In this document: positions 4,322-6,886 of the stretch, piece by piece
Layout: every line of letters starts with the position of its first letter
Position numbering within the stretch: position 1 is the first letter of the stretch
NCBI GenBank assembly: GCA_035701465.1
Contig: DASSMU010000266.1
Coordinates: 1 to 6,886 of the forward strand
Length of the DNA: 6,886 nt
Direction of reading: 5' to 3'
DNA from: VRUE01 sp035701465
GTDB lineage: Bacteria; Actinomycetota; Thermoleophilia; Solirubrobacterales; 70-9
The notes under the pieces: model-generated
Told to the model about the DNA's origin: nothing
Seen by the model: the letters and a program-made list of their open reading frames with translations, nothing else
Databases searched by the model: none
Program-made: the position numbers and the translations under genes

Positions 4322-6025
4322 ATGGCCCAGTCCAAGACCCTCCGGCCAGATTGGCTCCCGGCCGTGGCGCTCAGCGCCGCACTCGCCTCGCTGATGCTGG
4401 CCTGGAACCCGCAGGTCGGCGACCTCGCCGCCCAGGTCTTCCGCACCGAGCTCTTCCAGCACGCCGGTCTGGCGATCTGGAACGGCAGCTGGTACGGCGG
4501 CCACTACACCCTCACCTACAGCGTCCTCTTCCCGCCGCTCGCCTCGCTGATCGGGCCGCAGCTGGTGGGCACTGTCTCGGTGGTCGCCTCCTCCTACTTC
4601 TTCGACCGCCTCGTCCGCGACCGCTGGGGAGAGCCGGCACGCTGGGCGACCCTCTGGTTCGCCGCTGGTGTGGTGACGCTGCTCGCCGACGGCCAGCTCA
4701 CCTTCGCGCTGGGAGTCGCGTTTGGGCTATTGGCGCTGCGCTTCCTGCAAACCGGCCGGGTAAAGCTGGCTCTCTTCGGGACTGCCGCCTGCGCTCTATC
4801 GAGCCCGGTCGCGGCGGCATTCCTGGCGGGGGTTCTGATCGCCGCCTCGGCATCGGCGGTCGACTGGAGCGGCTTCTTCCGCGGGTGGCGCGGACTCGGG
4901 GGGGCCGAGAACGGAGGCGCAGCCCCCGCCCGCAGGCCCCCCCGAGGCCGTGACGGGCCCCGCGGTCCAGCGCTCTGGGCGTCATCCATTGCCCTCGCTC
5001 TTACGCTCGTTCCCAACCTCGCCTTCCCCGAATCCGGCCAGTTTCCCTTCGCGTTCTCCTCCTTCGTCGCGATCCCGCTCTGGTGCGGCTCGGCGCTCTA
5101 TGTCACCCGCGGCGTCGGAGCGCAGGAGCGGCAGTTGCGGTGGGTGATCGGCGCTTACCTCCTCGCCTCGACCCTGATCTGGCTCGTGCCCAACCCGGTC
5201 GGTGGCAACGCGGTCCGCCTCGGCGCCCTCTTCGGCGGGCCGGTGCTGGCCGCGGTGGTGCTGGCACGGCGACCGCGGGTCTCGCCGTGGTTCCTGGCCC
5301 TCTTCATGGCCGGCGGCCTCTACTGGCAGGTCAACGCGAGCGTCAGCCAGATCGCCCGCAGCGTCGGCGACCCTTCCACTTCGCGCAGCTACTTCCAGCC
5401 GGCGGCGCGGTGGCTGCGCGAGCACGGCGGCGACGGGATCCGGGTCGAGGTTCCGCCCACCGAGAACCACTGGGAGTCCGCCTACCTCGCCTCGCAGTTC
5501 GAGCTGGCCCGCGGCTGGCTGCGCCAGCTCGACACCACCCGCGACGATATCTTCTACGGCGATGACGGCATGCTCACCGCCACGGCATATCGTCGCTGGC
5601 TGCGCCAGAACGCGATCTCCTACGTCGCCCTGCCCGACGCGTCCCTCGACTACTCCTCGGTCGCCGAGCAAAAGCTGATCCTCAGCGAACCCTCTTTCCT
5701 GGAGCCGCGCTGGAGCTCGGCCCACTGGCGTATCTATGCGGTGCGCGACCCGGAGCCGCTGGTCGACCCGATGGGTGCGGCGGCTGCGCACGTCCTCTGG
5801 GTAGGTCGCCAGAGCTTCGGCCTCGACGTCAGCCGTCCCGGCGAATTTCTCGTCCGCGTCAACTTCACCCCGTACTGGTCGATCGCCCGCGGAGCCGGCT
5901 GCCTGTTGCGCCGCGGCGAGTGGACGGTGGCGCGTGTGTCGCACCCCGGAGTCTTCCGGGTCTCCGCCGATTTCTCCCTAGGACGAGCCTGGAATGCGGT
6001 CACCGGAGCGAAGAAGACCTGCTGA
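4322..6025 (+). CDS. polytopic membrane protein with C-terminal soluble domain (GT-C-like, function unknown)
   Basis: 567 residues from ATG 4322. About nine hydrophobic segments are visible (roughly 12-30, two within 64-97 and 107-140, 146-176, 217-236, 243-262, 272-291, 296-315, 320-337), followed by a soluble domain of about 225 residues, rich in Trp and Arg, to the C-terminus. After the first segment a loop with GDLAAQVFRTELF and AIWNGSWYGGHY resembles the first extracytoplasmic loop of GT-C-fold glycosyltransferases, where an acidic residue is catalytic; Asp34 or Glu43 could fill that role. A lipid-linked sugar transferase is therefore one possibility, but I do not recognise the family. 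Residues 184-216 are a Gly/Arg/Pro-rich hydrophilic loop encoded in part by a GC palindrome. The 27-codon upstream extension to ATG 4241 would overlap lipB and is less likely. It is divergent from lipB and convergent with the E2 gene, so it is probably a single-gene unit. Confidence 0.85.
   Translation: MAQSKTLRPDWLPAVALSAALASLMLAWNPQVGDLAAQVFRTELFQHAGLAIWNGSWYGGHYTLTYSVLFPPLASLIGPQLVGTVSVVASSYFFDRLVRDRWGEPARWATLWFAAGVVTLLADGQLTFALGVAFGLLALRFLQTGRVKLALFGTAACALSSPVAAAFLAGVLIAASASAVDWSGFFRGWRGLGGAENGGAAPARRPPRGRDGPRGPALWASSIALALTLVPNLAFPESGQFPFAFSSFVAIPLWCGSALYVTRGVGAQERQLRWVIGAYLLASTLIWLVPNPVGGNAVRLGALFGGPVLAAVVLARRPRVSPWFLALFMAGGLYWQVNASVSQIARSVGDPSTSRSYFQPAARWLREHGGDGIRVEVPPTENHWESAYLASQFELARGWLRQLDTTRDDIFYGDDGMLTATAYRRWLRQNAISYVALPDASLDYSSVAEQKLILSEPSFLEPRWSSAHWRIYAVRDPEPLVDPMGAAAAHVLWVGRQSFGLDVSRPGEFLVRVNFTPYWSIARGAGCLLRRGEWTVARVSHPGVFRVSADFSLGRAWNAVTGAKKTC
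4895..4946. repeat. GC-rich inverted repeat inside the membrane-protein gene
   Basis: CTCGGGGGGGCC (4895-4906) is the exact reverse complement of GGCCCCCCCGAG (4935-4946), with a 28-base spacer. It encodes residues 192-209 of a hydrophilic, low-complexity loop between two membrane segments. The G7 and C7 runs could slip, but the frame is continuous into the next hydrophobic segment in this sequence. Confidence 0.75.
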
Positions 6026-6030
6026 TCGCC

Positions 6031-6075
6031 TGCGGTCGTATTTCCTTCCGCATAGCGGAGACAAGTACGACCGCA
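6031..6075. repeat. palindromic repeat, copy 1, after the membrane-protein gene
   Basis: TGCGGTCGTA at 6031-6040 pairs exactly with 6066-6075. Inside, 6048-6051 (CCGC) pairs with 6055-6058 (GCGG) around the loop ATA, with a partly paired middle. It begins five bases after the stop codon of the plus-strand gene, so it may end or protect that transcript, but no T run follows as in a classic intrinsic terminator. Bases 6036-6058 match copy 2 (6107-6129) at 21 of 23 positions. Confidence 0.75.
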
Positions 6076-6105
6076 TAGCCCTTGGCTGGTCCTCGAGTCG
6101 ATGAT

Positions 6106-6142
6106 GTCGTATTTCTTTCCGCATACCGGGCGGAAATACGAC
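6106..6142. repeat. palindromic repeat, copy 2, after the E2 gene
   Basis: GTCGTATTT (6106-6114) pairs with AAATACGAC (6134-6142) and CCGC (6119-6122) pairs with GCGG (6130-6133), leaving a four-base bulge and a seven-base loop. It ends five bases before the E2 stop (minus strand), mirroring copy 1 on the other side. In addition GCGGTCGTATTTCC at 6032-6045 is the exact reverse complement of 6132-6145, so the whole intergenic region has inverted ends. Together the copies may act as a two-way transcript end, or be members of a dispersed repeat family. Confidence 0.72.
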
Positions 6143-6147
6143 CGCTC

Positions 6148-6886
6148 TCAGAGGGCTAGGGAGAGGGGCTCTTCGAGGAGGGCGCGGATGCGGGCCAGGA
6201 ATTCGGCGGCGGGCGCTCCGTAGAGGATGCGATGGTCGCAGGCGAGGTTGGCCCGCATCAGGTGGGCTGTGCCGATTGAGCCGTTGTGGACCACCGGGCG
6301 CTCGGCGATCGCGCCTACGGCGAGGATCGCCGCCTGCGGCGGGTTGATCACCGCGGCGAAGCTGTCGATCCCGAACATCCCCAGGTTGGAGACGGTGAAC
6401 GTCGCCCCTGAGAGCTCCGGCGGCGTGATCTGTCCGTCCCGCACCCGCTGCGCCAGCGCCCGCGCCTCCGAAGCGATCTGTCGCAGGCTCTTCTGGTCGG
6501 CATCGAAGACAGTGGGAACCACCAGCGCGTCTTTGGCCGAGACCGCAACCCCGACGTTCACCCGCGAGTACAGCTCGAAGCGCCCGTCTCGGTAGGCCCC
6601 GTTGGCGCGCGGATGCTCCCGCAGCGCCAGCGCGCAGGCCTTGACGACCATGTCGTTGAAGGAGGGCACCACGTCCCCCTCCTTCGCCTCGGCCTTGATC
6701 TGGGCCCGCGCCGCGACCAGCCGGCTCATGTCGACCTCGGCCTCCAGGTAGAAGTGCGGTGCCGTCGCCTTCGACTCGGCCATGCGACGGGCGACCGTCT
6801 GCTGCAGGCGCGTGAGGTCCTGCGTCGTGGTCTCGCCCTTGCCGGTCTGCGAGTCGCCGGACACGAGGGCCGGCGGCGGCTTCGGG
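6148..6886 (-). CDS. dihydrolipoamide acyltransferase (E2) of a 2-oxoacid dehydrogenase complex, catalytic domain; N-terminus outside the window
   Basis: The frame stays open to the right edge through a Pro/Lys/Ala-rich linker (KPPPAL), so the lipoyl and subunit-binding domains are expected upstream, outside the window. The visible part of about 245 residues is the 2-oxoacid dehydrogenase acyltransferase domain: RLQQTVARRMAESKATAPHF at its start, then PSFNDMVVKACALAL, the conserved FTVSNLGMFGIDSFAAVINPP and the active-site segment CDHRILYGA near the end. It moves acyl groups from lipoyl arms to CoA. The usual active-site HxxxDG reads HxxxYG here, with Tyr in place of Asp; I recall a similar Tyr form in plastid pyruvate dehydrogenase E2. 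Whether the substrate is pyruvate, 2-oxoglutarate or a branched-chain acid cannot be told. Its lipoyl domain would be a substrate of the LipB/LipA encoded nearby. The gene ends next to a palindromic repeat. Confidence 0.93.
   Translation of the reverse strand, partial: PKPPPALVSGDSQTGKGETTTQDLTRLQQTVARRMAESKATAPHFYLEAEVDMSRLVAARAQIKAEAKEGDVVPSFNDMVVKACALALREHPRANGAYRDGRFELYSRVNVGVAVSAKDALVVPTVFDADQKSLRQIASEARALAQRVRDGQITPPELSGATFTVSNLGMFGIDSFAAVINPPQAAILAVGAIAERPVVHNGSIGTAHLMRANLACDHRILYGAPAAEFLARIRALLEEPLSLAL

Noticed and set aside
4982..5944. Minus-strand 320-residue open frame within the membrane-protein gene
   Set aside because: Arg/Glu/Asp/Gly-rich composition is a mirror of the GC-rich codons; the plus-strand frame has clear membrane segments.
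6148..6864. GTG at 6864 as the real start of a short E2 protein
   Set aside because: The frame continues upstream into a Pro/Ala/Lys linker typical of E2 proteins, so the gene runs off the window.

Overview
The window is a high-GC stretch with densely packed genes, several GTG/TTG starts and overlapping gene ends. Base composition, the paired lipB-lipA genes, the style of the E2 protein and the PqqD/HPr-kinase-like pair suggest an actinobacterium, possibly a member of the Thermoleophilia/Solirubrobacterales. This placement is an inference, not read from a marker gene.

Left part (1-2492): a compact locus that looks like a RiPP (ribosomally made, post-translationally modified peptide) cluster. 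On the minus strand, in transcription order, are an HPr-kinase-like ATPase (2182-1310), two tandem 33-residue precursor-like peptides (1266-1165 and 1155-1054) and a PqqE/MftC-like radical SAM enzyme (from about 1031, running off the left edge). Divergent from the kinase, only 22 bases away, is a PqqD-family RRE protein (2205-2492). The two peptides share a nearly identical segment beginning YExPSVEQIDTDG. It contains a Y-x-x-P-x-V element like the leader motif that RRE domains recognise in lasso-peptide systems, but the peptides lack a plausible lasso core. I take this locus to be the most novel part of the window.

Middle part (2489-4275): lipA (lipoyl synthase) and lipB (octanoyltransferase), transcribed leftward as a translationally coupled pair (ATGA overlap, lipB first). 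They make lipoyl groups on E2-type proteins. lipB carries an extra loop encoded by a long DNA palindrome (18-bp perfect arms, 25 bp with wobble pairs).

Right part (4322-6886): a divergently transcribed polytopic membrane protein with a GT-C-like first loop and a C-terminal soluble domain (4322-6025). A 122-base intergenic stretch follows with two related palindromic repeats. Last comes the C-terminal catalytic part of a dihydrolipoamide acyltransferase (E2), which runs off the right edge on the minus strand. E2 proteins of this kind are substrates of LipB/LipA, so the lip genes and E2 make metabolic sense together. The membrane protein and the RiPP locus have no evident link to them. No tRNA, rRNA, CRISPR array or insertion sequence was seen, and no gene-free stretch exceeds 300 bases.
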